Below, piece by piece: positions 1 to 8,726 of a stretch of DNA of 64,000 bases (position 1 is the stretch's first letter; every line of letters begins with the position of its first letter). A program made the translations under genes and the position numbers. Below the pieces are notes generated by a model. The model made no database searches. It worked only from the letters and a program-made list of their open reading frames with translations, and was not told where the DNA came from. Source of the stretch: Kordiimonas lipolytica (lineage in GTDB: Bacteria > Pseudomonadota > Alphaproteobacteria > Sphingomonadales > Kordiimonadaceae); the NCBI RefSeq assembly GCF_001550065.1, contig NZ_LRUB01000024.1:165909-229908 (forward strand), written 5' to 3'.

Positions 1-1
1 C

Positions 2-1642
2 CCGACGCTGGGTGAATGCGTGGTGGTTACTGGCCTTGGCGTGATCGGCTTGATGGCAGTGCAGCTGCTGTGCGCCCACGGGTGTCGCGTACTTGGGATC
101 GATTTTGACGATAGTCGCCTGGCGCTGGCACGGCAGTTCGGCGCGGAGACGGTGAACCCAGGAAAGGGTGAGGATGTGCTCGATGCCGCCGCCGCATTCT
201 CGCGGGGGCAGGGCATCGACGCGGTAATTATCACCGCAGCAACTGACAGTAACGAGCCGGTGCGCCAGGCTGCGCAAATGTGCCGCCAGCGCGGCCGCAT
301 TGTGCTGGTGGGCGTGGTCGGTCTGAATCTGTCGCGCGACGATTTTTATGAAAAAGAACTGACCTTTCAGGTCAGCTGCTCGTATGGACCGGGGCGCTAT
401 GATTCCAACTACGAGGAAGGCGGGCAGGATTATCCCATTGGTTTCGTGCGCTGGACCGAGCAGCGCAACTTCGAAGCGGTGCTAGATCTCATGGCATCTG
501 GTTCGCTCGATGTAAAGCCCTTGATCACCCACCGTTTCGAAGTGGCACAGGCGGCAGAGGCAATGGATCTGTTGACCTCGAGCGAGCCATCCATGGGTAT
601 TCTCATCAACTATCCGGGCGGTATCGATGGCGAAGCGCAGATTCTCGAACGCGTCGTCACACTAGATGACGTGCAGCCGAAGGCTGGTAAAGGTAGAGTC
701 GCCTTCCTTGGCTCGGGAAACTACGCAAGCCGGGTTCTCATCCCGTCCTTCAAGACGGCAGGCGCCGATCTCGGTACAGTGGTCAGTTCTGGTGGGATCA
801 GCGCGGTGCGTTTCGGTAAGAAGTTCGGCTTCCGAGAAGCGGCCACTGATGCCTCGAGGGTGCTGGCTAATCGCGAGATCGACACCATAGTGGTCGCTAC
901 CCGTCATGACGCTCACGCGACACAGGTGTTAGACGCACTGCGAGCGGGTAAGCATGTCTTCTGTGAGAAGCCTTTGTGTTTGACGCTGGCCGAACTGGCC
1001 GAGATCAAGGCTGAGGCTAACCGACGACCGGAGCAGCAACTTGTGGTTGGCTTTAATCGCAGATTCGCGCCACAGGTAGTGAAAATGAAGACGCTTCTCG
1101 CTCCGATTAAAGCGCCAAAAAACCTCATTATCACTGTTAATGCGGGTGAAATCCCACCAGATCATTGGACACAGGATCCTGTCGTGGGCGGCGGGCGCAT
1201 CATTGGCGAAGCCTGCCATTTCATCGATCTTGCTCGCCATTTGATTGGGCATCCAGTCACGGCACATCATGGGGTGGCGTTGGGGCGGCATCCCTCGACG
1301 CCCGTCAATGACGACAAAGTCAGCCTGACGCTTCAATTCGCAGACGGGTCGGTAGCAACGATCCTGTATTTGGCTAATGGCCACAAAGGCTTCCCTAAGG
1401 AACGGGTCGAGATCTTTGCTGCGGGTAGGGTTCTTCAACTGGACAACTTCATAAGGCTACGTGGCTGGGGTTGGTCAGGGTTCTCGAAGATGAATCTTTG
1501 GAGGCAAAACAAGGGGGTGGACGCCTTGGTCGCGGCGTTCATGGCTTCAGTCAAATGCAGGGCCGTGGCGCCTGTGCCACTTGCGGAAGTATTTGAAACC
1601 ACTGAGATCACTATCAAACTAGCGGAGGCTGTGCGGCAATGA
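2..1642 (+). CDS. Bi-domain oxidoreductase: zinc-type alcohol dehydrogenase + Gfo/Idh/MocA (5' end outside window)
   Basis: The reading frame is open from base 2, so the gene starts left of the window. The visible N-terminal part carries the nucleotide-binding fold of medium-chain alcohol dehydrogenases (GLGVIG near base 38). A second Rossmann domain of the Gfo/Idh/MocA family begins near base 694 (FLGSGNYASR), with the family's EKPL motif near base 967 and a GEACHFIDL segment near base 1205. This two-domain architecture is a known type in polysaccharide clusters, where it probably oxidises or isomerises a nucleotide sugar or glycan intermediate; the substrate cannot be read from sequence. 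Its stop overlaps the next start by 4 bases (ATGA), so the two are co-transcribed. The family call is firm, the exact reaction is not. Confidence 0.88.
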   Translation, partial: PTLGECVVVTGLGVIGLMAVQLLCAHGCRVLGIDFDDSRLALARQFGAETVNPGKGEDVLDAAAAFSRGQGIDAVIITAATDSNEPVRQAAQMCRQRGRIVLVGVVGLNLSRDDFYEKELTFQVSCSYGPGRYDSNYEEGGQDYPIGFVRWTEQRNFEAVLDLMASGSLDVKPLITHRFEVAQAAEAMDLLTSSEPSMGILINYPGGIDGEAQILERVVTLDDVQPKAGKGRVAFLGSGNYASRVLIPSFKTAGADLGTVVSSGGISAVRFGKKFGFREAATDASRVLANREIDTIVVATRHDAHATQVLDALRAGKHVFCEKPLCLTLAELAEIKAEANRRPEQQLVVGFNRRFAPQVVKMKTLLAPIKAPKNLIITVNAGEIPPDHWTQDPVVGGGRIIGEACHFIDLARHLIGHPVTAHHGVALGRHPSTPVNDDKVSLTLQFADGSVATILYLANGHKGFPKERVEIFAAGRVLQLDNFIRLRGWGWSGFSKMNLWRQNKGVDALVAAFMASVKCRAVAPVPLAEVFETTEITIKLAEAVRQ

Positions 1643-2352
1643 GCATGATCCAGATCATCGATCGCAGATTCTATCCCGATTATCACAAAAACTGGGATGA
1701 CCAAATGTTCCGCGAACGGATTCTGCGGGTCATTGATTCTGACACCCGTATTCTGGACCTTGGCGCTGGCGCCGGAATTGTGCAGGAGATGAATTTCCGT
1801 GGACTTGCTCAGCAAGTCTGCGGTGTCGACCTTGACCCGAGGGTCTCAGAAAATGGATTTCTGGATGAGGGGCGGGTCTCGGACGCGGGCGAAATCCCAT
1901 ATCCCGATGCCAGTTTCGATATAGTGATTGCCGACAATGTTATGGAGCATCTGGACTTCCCCGAACAGGTAGTCCGCGAGATTGCCCGCGTTCTGCGTCC
2001 CGGCGGGAAGCTATTATTCAAGACACCGAACCGCAACCACTACATGCCACTCATTGCCCGCCTGACCTCGCATCGTTTTCACCAATGGATCAACCGCTTG
2101 CGGGGGCGGCACGAGACCGACACCTTCCCCACGCACTACCTATGCAATTCACCTACACAGGTTCGCAAGATAGCCGCGGACTCCGGCCTTCAAATCGACA
2201 GTTTGGAACTGATTGAAGGGCGTCCAGAATACCTGCGGATCACCACACTCACCTATCTGATGGGGCTGGCCTATGAAAGGCTTGTAAATGCTGTACCTTA
2301 TTTGGCGCGGTTTCGCATCCTTCTGGTCGCGACGCTGTCTAAACCTACATGA
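1639..2352 (+). CDS. Class I SAM-dependent methyltransferase
   Basis: A 237-aa protein of the methyltransferase type 11/12 class. The SAM-binding motif I is DLGAGAGIV (about residues 34-42), followed by an acidic residue at the end of beta-2 (GVDLDP) and a motif IV region IVIADNVMEHL. The post-motif RVLRPGGKLLFKTPN is typical of small-molecule or glycan methyltransferases. It overlaps both neighbours by 4 bases (ATGA on each side), which indicates translational coupling in the polysaccharide operon. The most likely substrate is a sugar nucleotide or glycan end, by inference from context only. Confidence 0.88.
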   Translation: MSMIQIIDRRFYPDYHKNWDDQMFRERILRVIDSDTRILDLGAGAGIVQEMNFRGLAQQVCGVDLDPRVSENGFLDEGRVSDAGEIPYPDASFDIVIADNVMEHLDFPEQVVREIARVLRPGGKLLFKTPNRNHYMPLIARLTSHRFHQWINRLRGRHETDTFPTHYLCNSPTQVRKIAADSGLQIDSLELIEGRPEYLRITTLTYLMGLAYERLVNAVPYLARFRILLVATLSKPT

Positions 2353-4001
2353 CCGTGATGCGCTACGCCTTTCGGTTCTGGCGCACGATCCGGCACCTTC
2401 GGCCCGTGCAGCTTTATGGACGGCTATGGTATCTGTTGGCCCGTCCCCGCCCAGATCTGGCATCGGCACCATGCATCTGGTCTGGGTCCGCAATTTGGCA
2501 GCCGCCTGCCTACCGTGCGCCCAGCATGACCGGACCAAGGGTGTTTCGGTTTCTCAATGAAAAAGGGTCGCTGGACGCGCATGGCTGGGACAATCCCGCT
2601 AAAGCCAAGCTTTGGCGCTACAACCAGCATTACTTCGATGACCTGAACGCCGAAGGAGCGGACTCGCGCGGAGCGTGGCATCAGGCGCTGATAACCGACT
2701 GGATTGCAGCCAACCCGCCAGGCCAAGGTTCGGGCTGGGAGCCTTATCCTACTTCGCTGCGCATTGTGAACTGGATCAAATGGGCGCTGGCTGGCAACAC
2801 CCTAAATGAGGCCGCACAGCACAGTCTTGCTGTCCAAACTCGCTGGTTGATGCGTCGGCTGGAATGGCACCTGCTCGGCAACCATCTTTTTTCCAATGCG
2901 AAAGCGCTTATTTTCGCCGGCTTTTACTTCGATGGACCGGAGGCCGCTAATTGGCGCAAGCAGGCTATGGCGATCTTGTTTCGTGAGCTGCCTGAACAGA
3001 TACTTCCCGATGGCGGCCATTTCGAGCTGTCGCCGATGTACCATGCCCTCGCTGTGGAGGACTTGGCGGATATAGTGAACTTGATGACGGCCTATGGTTC
3101 CAGACTTTCTGCCGCCGAACAGGCCTTGGCGCGTGGCTGCGCTGCGCGGTTGCCGGGAATGCTTCGTTGGCTCAACATTATGTCGCACCCGGACGGCAAG
3201 ATCTCTTTTTTCAACGATGCAGCCTTTGGCGTCGCACCGGAGAATGACTGTCTTCATGCCTATGCCGCGCGGTTGGGAATTTCTGTCGCTCCGTTGGCGC
3301 CAGGACTTACGTATCTAGTTGACAGTGGTTTTGCTCGCATGGCGCGGGGATCAATCGTGGTCCTCTGTGATGTAGGCCGTATAGGACCGGATTATCTGCC
3401 CGGTCATGCCCATGCCGATACACTGTCCTTCGAGCTTTCGCTCGGCACAGAGCGCGTGATTGTTAATTCCGGCACCTCCGAATATGGTACGTCTGCTGAA
3501 CGCCTGCGCCAGCGCGGAACATCTGCGCATTCGACTGTCCAAGTCGGCAATGAGGATTCTTCGGAGGTTTGGAGTGGATTTCGCGTGGCGCAGCGCGCTA
3601 GAGTCTATGCAGTAGAGGCCAATGAAACCCGCGAGGCGCTAATTCTCGCGGCCCGACATGATGGTTACACCCGCCTGCCCAGAGGCCCGCACCACAGCCG
3701 TTCATGGCAGCTCACTGATACAACGCTGCGTGTCGTTGACCGGCTGGAGCCAGCCGCAAAGGGTGTAGCACGGTACTACCTACCGAATGGCGTCATCGCA
3801 GAGGCTACGTCTTCAGATGCTGGTACGCTGCGCCTGGCTTCGGGCCGAGTGCTGCGTTGGTACGCCGCCGGCGCTACTGCCAATGTTGAGGATAGCACCT
3901 GGCATCCTCGCTTCGGACTAAGTTTGCCTAGCCAATGCTTGTCCCTCGCTTTCACCGGGGACTTGACCTTCGATCTCACCTTTGACCCTGACTTTGCCTG
4001 A
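2349..4001 (+). CDS. Heparinase II/III-like polysaccharide lyase family protein
   Basis: A 550-aa protein with the two-part architecture of alginate/heparinase lyases. An N-terminal alpha-toroid segment (about residues 60-290, with QHYFDDL, GSGWEPYP and GNHLFSNAKAL) is followed by a C-terminal beta-sandwich region holding the conserved GHAHADTLSFEL motif near residue 352 and VNSGTSEYG near residue 374. Such proteins are common in exopolysaccharide clusters, where they may trim or degrade polymer trapped in the periplasm; substrate and activity are not determined by sequence. No clear signal peptide is seen. The start overlaps the methyltransferase stop by 4 bases and the stop shares one base with the next ATG. 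A second family member lies at 33775-35514. Confidence 0.9.
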   Translation: MTVMRYAFRFWRTIRHLRPVQLYGRLWYLLARPRPDLASAPCIWSGSAIWQPPAYRAPSMTGPRVFRFLNEKGSLDAHGWDNPAKAKLWRYNQHYFDDLNAEGADSRGAWHQALITDWIAANPPGQGSGWEPYPTSLRIVNWIKWALAGNTLNEAAQHSLAVQTRWLMRRLEWHLLGNHLFSNAKALIFAGFYFDGPEAANWRKQAMAILFRELPEQILPDGGHFELSPMYHALAVEDLADIVNLMTAYGSRLSAAEQALARGCAARLPGMLRWLNIMSHPDGKISFFNDAAFGVAPENDCLHAYAARLGISVAPLAPGLTYLVDSGFARMARGSIVVLCDVGRIGPDYLPGHAHADTLSFELSLGTERVIVNSGTSEYGTSAERLRQRGTSAHSTVQVGNEDSSEVWSGFRVAQRARVYAVEANETREALILAARHDGYTRLPRGPHHSRSWQLTDTTLRVVDRLEPAAKGVARYYLPNGVIAEATSSDAGTLRLASGRVLRWYAAGATANVEDSTWHPRFGLSLPSQCLSLAFTGDLTFDLTFDPDFA

Positions 4002-5227
4002 TGCATATTCTATTTCTGACCGATAATTTTCCACCAGAAACCAACGCTCCGGCTAGCCGCACCTTTGAGCATGCATGCGAATGGGTGAAGGTCGGGCACC
4101 GAGTCACGGTAATTACCTGCGCTCCGAACTTTCCGAAAGGCCAGATTTTTGACGGTTATCGTAACCGTTTCTGGCAACAGGAAGAAATGGCAGGCATCCG
4201 CGTTATTCGCGTCTGGAGCTACGTGACAGGCAACGAGGGCTTCGTCCTGCGCACGCTTGATTTTATAAGCTTCATGCTTTCCGGGTTTCTCGCCGCGCTT
4301 TTTGTCAGAAAGCCGGACGTGATCATAGGCACCTCTCCTCAATTTTTCACGGCAGTAGCAGCTTGGGCGGCTTCTGCCGTGAAGCGCAAACCATTTGTTT
4401 TTGAGCTGCGTGACATCTGGCCGGAATCGATCCGAGCCGTAGGCGCAATGAAAAACAGGCGTATACTGGGCTTGCTTGAAAAGCTGGAGGTCTTCCTATA
4501 TAGCCGCGCTTCAGCGGTGATTTCGGTTACCCACTCATTCAAGAGAAATCTGATGGCGCGTGGTATCGACGGCGATAAGATTTTTGTAGTAACCAACGGT
4601 GTCGACAGCCGCCGTTTCCATCCACTGTCCAAGGACCCCACTTTAAGCCAGAAACTTGGTATCGAGAACTGTTTTGTCGCCGGCTATATTGGAACGCATG
4701 GAATGGCGCATGCGCTAGACACGCTACTTGATGCGGCCGCAATCCTTATGAACGACCCAGCATCGGCAAATATCCGTCTCCTATTGCTAGGGGATGGCGC
4801 TGAACGCGAAAGATTGAAGGCACGAGCGAAACAGCTGGGTCTAAGAAATGTTATTTTCTGCGCTTCAGTGACAAAGGAAGAAGTGGTTCGCTATTGGTCA
4901 GTGCTAGATCTCGCAATTATTCATTTACGCCGATCAGATCTCTTTACTACAGTGATTCCTTCTAAGTTGTTCGAGTGCATGGGCATGGGCATTCCGATCA
5001 TTTTGGGAGTTGAAGGCGAGTCTGCTGAAATCGTCCGTCAGGCCGGGGCTGGAATAACCATCGAACCAGAGAATGCCAAGCAGCTTGCAGACCAAATTAG
5101 AATCTTGGACAAAGAACCTTGCTCACTTCAGCAAATGTCTTCGGCGGGGGTTGCTTCGGCAAAGGGTTTTGATCGAGTGGCACTAGCTCAATCAATGCTG
5201 AACTTCATTCACAAAGTCGTTAAATGA
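4001..5227 (+). CDS. Family 4 glycosyltransferase (WbuB/WcaI-like)
   Basis: A 408-aa GT-B fold glycosyltransferase. The N-terminal domain opens with ILFLTDNFPPETNAPASRT, typical of WbuB-like enzymes, and holds FELRDIWPESI near residue 130. The C-terminal nucleotide-sugar domain has the GT4 pattern: TNGVDSRRF near residue 198, LGDGAERE near residue 263, and a donor-binding E-x7-E region around SKLFECMGMGIPII near residue 324. It probably adds a sugar to a lipid-linked glycan on the cytoplasmic face of the inner membrane. It is the last gene of the tightly overlapping block that starts left of the window; the DNA after it changes to AT-rich and decayed sequence. Confidence 0.92.
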   Translation: MHILFLTDNFPPETNAPASRTFEHACEWVKVGHRVTVITCAPNFPKGQIFDGYRNRFWQQEEMAGIRVIRVWSYVTGNEGFVLRTLDFISFMLSGFLAALFVRKPDVIIGTSPQFFTAVAAWAASAVKRKPFVFELRDIWPESIRAVGAMKNRRILGLLEKLEVFLYSRASAVISVTHSFKRNLMARGIDGDKIFVVTNGVDSRRFHPLSKDPTLSQKLGIENCFVAGYIGTHGMAHALDTLLDAAAILMNDPASANIRLLLLGDGAERERLKARAKQLGLRNVIFCASVTKEEVVRYWSVLDLAIIHLRRSDLFTTVIPSKLFECMGMGIPIILGVEGESAEIVRQAGAGITIEPENAKQLADQIRILDKEPCSLQQMSSAGVASAKGFDRVALAQSMLNFIHKVVK

Positions 5228-6040
5228 TTAGATCTCACTTTTATAAAATTTCTGGTAGTTAGAATCCGCAAGTAACACTGCTTTTTCCCTTCCTGCCCAA
5301 TAGATCACATGGAGTTCCGCTTTCCTAGCCTTGTTGGGCAACCCTTGTGTACCCGCCCATAAATTAGAGTCACCAGCGACTTTTACTTCACCAATCGTTT
5401 TCAGCTGGCCACCTGCATCAAATCGATCAATCAGGAGGCGCTGCTAGCAACTGGGATCTCGTCGATACCGCGCCCATTCCTCAAGCTTACCCGCCGCTAG
5501 ATGGCTGAACCTAGGGGTCACCGTATTCATGCGGTATCCGTCGACATAGAGAACGAACGCGGCCGTCAACCAACTTGATCAAGGCATGCTGACTACCTAG
5601 GTCACTGTGATTGTTAAAGCCACCTCCATATGCAGACCAGTTCCACCCTATACCCAGTGCGAACCAATAAAGCTGATCAGCATCTCAGTGGGCGCTCGAG
5701 CTCCATCTCGGCAAAATAGCAGGACCTTTTGGCTTGTCTCAGTTCTATGTTCTTGCTTTCAAGCACCTTCAGTCTGTCGGCAACCTTGGTCGGGAGACCA
5801 GATCTTTGGCGGCTATCAACCTCAGCCTACGTTATCTAACCATTCAAGGTTTGGGATACACGGCCAATCTTGCTGGAAATGAATACAATTGCTGCCAATA
5901 GGAACGAATTCTCGCCTTATGGCAAAAATACCATGAGGACCTGTATGATCACGGACTTTTGGTGCCTGCAAATCTAGCGGAGTGAGACAGAGACAAAATT
6001 TGTTTGGGTTTTGCCCATAATGGTCCTTCTTATTCAGAAG
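5228..6040 (-). pseudogene. Decayed minus-strand gene, product unknown
   Basis: Reading the minus strand gives several protein-like stretches that no longer share a frame. The last 71 codons run from 5443 down to a TAA at 5228-5230 and read like a normal C-terminus (LIDRFDAGG, GEVKVAGDSN, ELHVIYWAG). This frame is interrupted by TAG at 5444-5446, with plausible coding continuing upstream (YVDGYRMNTVTPRFSH). Further segments in other frames include SAYGGGFNNHSD near 5610-5640, a helical stretch near 5690-5790, and HTGPHGIFAIRREF near 5890-5940. At least three frameshifts or stops are needed to join them. I do not recognise the family. It was probably a cluster gene inactivated by drift; the left and right limits are approximate. 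Confidence 0.55.
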
Positions 6041-6202
6041 TTGGAGCTTCTAGCAATCCCAGGGCGGTTAAATTGATAGAGAGTGGGAGGAGACGCCGTT
6101 ACTTAAAAAGGTATGAATAAGGGGAAGTACCGCTGATTTTCGTCGAAATGTGAAATGATTTTGCAGATAATTCGGTTGCATCTATTAGGAGACAAGCGAT
6201 AG

Positions 6203-6745
6203 ATGGATCGGATAAATGTAGTAGAGGTTCAAATGGTGCTTGGTAGTGGTGACACAAGTTGGTTTCTAGCACAGCTGAAACCAAACAGCTCCAAAATAGC
6301 CGAAAGGAATCTTAACCAACAAGGGTTTAAGACTTTCTTGCCAATGGAAGAACAAACACGGCAGTGCAATGGCAAGTTTGTCACCACTTTACGGCCTTTG
6401 TTCCCTGGTTATATCTTTGTGGCTTTTGATTTAACTCAGGGCCTTTGGCAGGCCGTTAATTCGACTTCAGGTATCACGAAACTAGTAAGGTTTGGAGAAA
6501 AACCAGCTGCAGTACCGCTAGATTTGGTCTCACAGCTCCTGCTTCGGTGTGACGACCAGGGAAAATTGCTACCTTTACAATCACTAACGCCAGGTGACCA
6601 AGTGACCCTTACTAAGGGGCCATTTGCTAACTTCCTTGCAGAGGTTGAAAAAATCTCCCCTAACCAGCGAGCTTGGGTTCTATTGGATGTTATGGGTAGC
6701 CACACCAAAGTTTCTGTAAGGTTGGATCATTTACGTTCAGCATGA
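6203..6745 (+). CDS. NusG-like transcription antiterminator (RfaH/UpxY type)
   Basis: A 180-aa NusG paralogue. The N-terminal NGN domain starts with SWFLAQLKPN and holds RPLFPGYIFVAFD near residue 72; the C-terminal KOW-like domain has DQVTLTKGPFANFLAEVE near residue 132. It lacks the extra features of housekeeping NusG and sits inside the polysaccharide cluster, as do RfaH-type and UpxY-type proteins that let RNA polymerase read through long surface-polysaccharide operons. AGGAGA at 6187-6192 supports the ATG at 6203; ATG at 6233 is a weaker alternative. Its base composition is AT-richer than the genes left of 5.2 kb, which suggests transfer with the neighbouring ligase. The role on this cluster is inferred from family and position. 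Confidence 0.87.
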   Translation: MDRINVVEVQMVLGSGDTSWFLAQLKPNSSKIAERNLNQQGFKTFLPMEEQTRQCNGKFVTTLRPLFPGYIFVAFDLTQGLWQAVNSTSGITKLVRFGEKPAAVPLDLVSQLLLRCDDQGKLLPLQSLTPGDQVTLTKGPFANFLAEVEKISPNQRAWVLLDVMGSHTKVSVRLDHLRSA

Positions 6746-6837
6746 GGGAGCAACAAAGCTGCTCCATGCACACAATTGGCAATCCATGCGCGTTCGAAGC
6801 TAGCGGACCGAAATCCGTTGGAGGGGGTGCCAAATAA
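6742..6837 (+). CDS. Possible 31-codon leader-type ORF overlapping the antiterminator stop
   Basis: An ATG at 6742 overlaps the TGA of the NusG-like gene in an ATGA arrangement and runs 31 codons to TAA at 6835-6837. No homology is recognised and composition gives no coding proof. The first bases also form a short hairpin (GAGCA/TGCTC, about 6748-6764). It could be a translated coupling peptide, or only the chance consequence of the ATGA. Reported because the arrangement matches that of real coupled genes in this window. Confidence 0.2.
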   Translation: MREQQSCSMHTIGNPCAFEASGPKSVGGGAK

Positions 6838-7009
6838 ATTCTTCTCTTGACTACAAAGGTTCAGTGGCAGTTAACTTGGGCTCGTTATGCGGGCAGCCTG
6901 CTATCATATATTTCAGAAAACAGACTGTTAGAATTTAGAATGAACCCTACGGCAGGTTAATAGGCCTGAATGCAAAAACATCAACAACTAGCTGACCTGA
7001 ATAGTTCTT

Positions 7010-8290
7010 GTGATGCAATTTCTTTGTCTATTGTTAATACTTAGTCCCTTGCCCTTCGCAAGTGCCCGGCCAATTTGGCAATTGAGCTTTGTTTTACTCA
7101 TGGGAATCACTTGTGTAATCTATTGCCTCTTCTTTAAGTCAACTGATGATCGCAAGTTGGCAAAGATATTCTACTTGCCAGTTGCTGCACTTCTTTGCGT
7201 GAGCTTCTGGGGTTGCGTGCAGGTCTTGTTTGGATGGTCCATTGCGCCCGAAAGTACGATCCGAACTACTATCTATTTGCTTAGTTATGTAGCTTTTTTC
7301 TTACTGGTTTTCTTAAAAATAAAAGGTACTTCTGCCGTGCCTATATTCTTCCGCTTTATAGGGCTGATCGTAACCGTTTACTGTCTTTATGGGCTAATTT
7401 TATATTTCACAGGCAATGAGAAAATATTATGGTATGATAGGTGGGCATTTAGTCAAGCGCTCTCGTCTACTTTTGTCAACAGAAACAGCTTTGCAGCGTA
7501 CGCAGGCCTAGGACTGAATTGCTTAATAGCCTATTCTTTCTGGTTATTTAATGTGTCTACTCCCAAATTGTTTGGATTAAAGTCTAAACTCCTTGGCTTT
7601 TTCGCTCGACACCCGCATCAAGTTGTAATTCTCAGTCTAAGCTTGATAATTGTGTTTACTGCACTTCTGTTGACAGGATCCCGCGCGGGTATAATCAGTG
7701 TAGCTATAGCAATTATTTATCTTACGTTGAATCTGTCTTTTCGAGATATAGGCAAACGAGAACACATCGGTAACGTAAAATCCGTTAGCTGGGCTTTGCC
7801 GATTTTTTTTATAAGCTTCCTTGCTATTTTTGCGTTCAGCGGAGATATGTTCAAATACCGGATGAATGCAGGATTAGAAAATGACTATCGCTTCAAAATC
7901 TATCCTTTTCTGATGGAACTCACTCAAGAGGGCCCTCTCGTTGGGACCGGGCTTGGAACTTTTCCTGAAGTGTTTTCCGAGCACAGGAAGCCGGACCTTC
8001 ATCGACATGTCGTAAGAGCTCATAATGACTATTTGGAAATTCTGTTAACCGCAGGCCCACTAGTTGGAGGACTGTTCATCATGCTTTTTTCTTTTTTTAT
8101 TGTGAAACTAGCCTTCAATAGAAATATGTCTTTTACAATGGAGGTTTTCTCTGTTTGTTTTGTCAGTATAATGCTGCAAATAGCGCTCCATTCCAGTGTG
8201 GATTTTCCTCTGCAAATCCCGGCAATTGCTATAACCTTGTGCGGAGTTATGGGTGCGACAGCAGTGTTATGGTGCGAGCATCGACGTTAG
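7010..8290 (+). CDS. O-antigen ligase / Wzy-like polymerase family membrane protein
   Basis: A 426-aa integral membrane protein with about ten to twelve hydrophobic segments. It carries the hallmarks of the Wzy_C/WaaL family: a TGSRAGIISV segment near residue 223 and a large periplasmic loop with RAHNDYLEILLTAGPLVGG near residue 336, whose HNDYLE core is the conserved catalytic-loop motif. Such proteins join or polymerise lipid-linked polysaccharide at the periplasmic side of the inner membrane. The start may be GTG at 7010 or ATG at 7013. TTGACT (about 6848) and TTAACT (about 6872), 18 bases apart, are a weak candidate promoter. The gene is AT-rich relative to the housekeeping part of the window, consistent with acquisition. 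Confidence 0.88.
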   Translation: MMQFLCLLLILSPLPFASARPIWQLSFVLLMGITCVIYCLFFKSTDDRKLAKIFYLPVAALLCVSFWGCVQVLFGWSIAPESTIRTTIYLLSYVAFFLLVFLKIKGTSAVPIFFRFIGLIVTVYCLYGLILYFTGNEKILWYDRWAFSQALSSTFVNRNSFAAYAGLGLNCLIAYSFWLFNVSTPKLFGLKSKLLGFFARHPHQVVILSLSLIIVFTALLLTGSRAGIISVAIAIIYLTLNLSFRDIGKREHIGNVKSVSWALPIFFISFLAIFAFSGDMFKYRMNAGLENDYRFKIYPFLMELTQEGPLVGTGLGTFPEVFSEHRKPDLHRHVVRAHNDYLEILLTAGPLVGGLFIMLFSFFIVKLAFNRNMSFTMEVFSVCFVSIMLQIALHSSVDFPLQIPAIAITLCGVMGATAVLWCEHRR

Positions 8291-8385
8291 AAGTACCCTA
8301 AAATAATTCTAGGCCCACTCTCTGGCCTAACTTGAGTTTTTTTAAAAGTGGCGGGAGCATTTGCGTACGGTTCAAAATATGCCAC

Positions 8386-8415
8386 TGACCTCCTCCCCAT
8401 AAATAGGGCCGTTTC
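8386..8415 (+). repeat. Left terminal inverted repeat of the IS3-family element
   Basis: The 30 bases starting TGACCTCCTCCCC pair imperfectly with 9640-9668. Outer TGACCT matches AGGTCA exactly, and inner GGGCCGTTTC pairs with GAAATGGCC on the right. Confidence 0.8.
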
Positions 8416-8459
8416 TAAAGTTAGGATTTTCTGTAAAAAGATGATCAGGAGATCCCTTT

Positions 8460-8726
8460 ATGAAGCGCAAAAGATTTAGCGAAGAACAGATCATTACGAT
8501 CCTGCAGGAGCATGCTGCGGGGATGAAGGTTAAGGACCTCGTCCGCAAGCATGGCATCGCCGAGCAGACCTTTTACCGTTGGAAGTCAAAGTATGGCGGC
8601 ATGGATGTGTCTGATGCTAGGCAGCTCAAGTCGCTGGAGGCGGAGAACGCTCGACTGAAGAAGTTTCTAGCCGATCAGATGCTCGACAACGCTGCCTTGA
8701 AGGAATTGCTTTCAAAGGAGTGGTAA
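8460..8726 (+). CDS. IS3-family transposase OrfA
   Basis: An 88-aa OrfA. An N-terminal helix-turn-helix (about residues 5-45, with FSEEQIITILQEHAAG and RKHGIAEQTFYRWKSKYGG) binds the inverted ends. A C-terminal leucine-zipper region (about residues 55-85, LKSLEAENARLKKFLADQML) dimerises. The sequence is full length for the IS407 group and looks intact. It overlaps orfB by 7 bases in the frame arrangement used for programmed -1 frameshifting in IS3 elements. Confidence 0.93.
   Translation: MKRKRFSEEQIITILQEHAAGMKVKDLVRKHGIAEQTFYRWKSKYGGMDVSDARQLKSLEAENARLKKFLADQMLDNAALKELLSKEW

Noticed and set aside
5607..5882. 91-codon plus-strand frame
   Set aside because: The minus strand of this stretch reads like a decayed gene, while the plus frame has no motif and no ribosome site.
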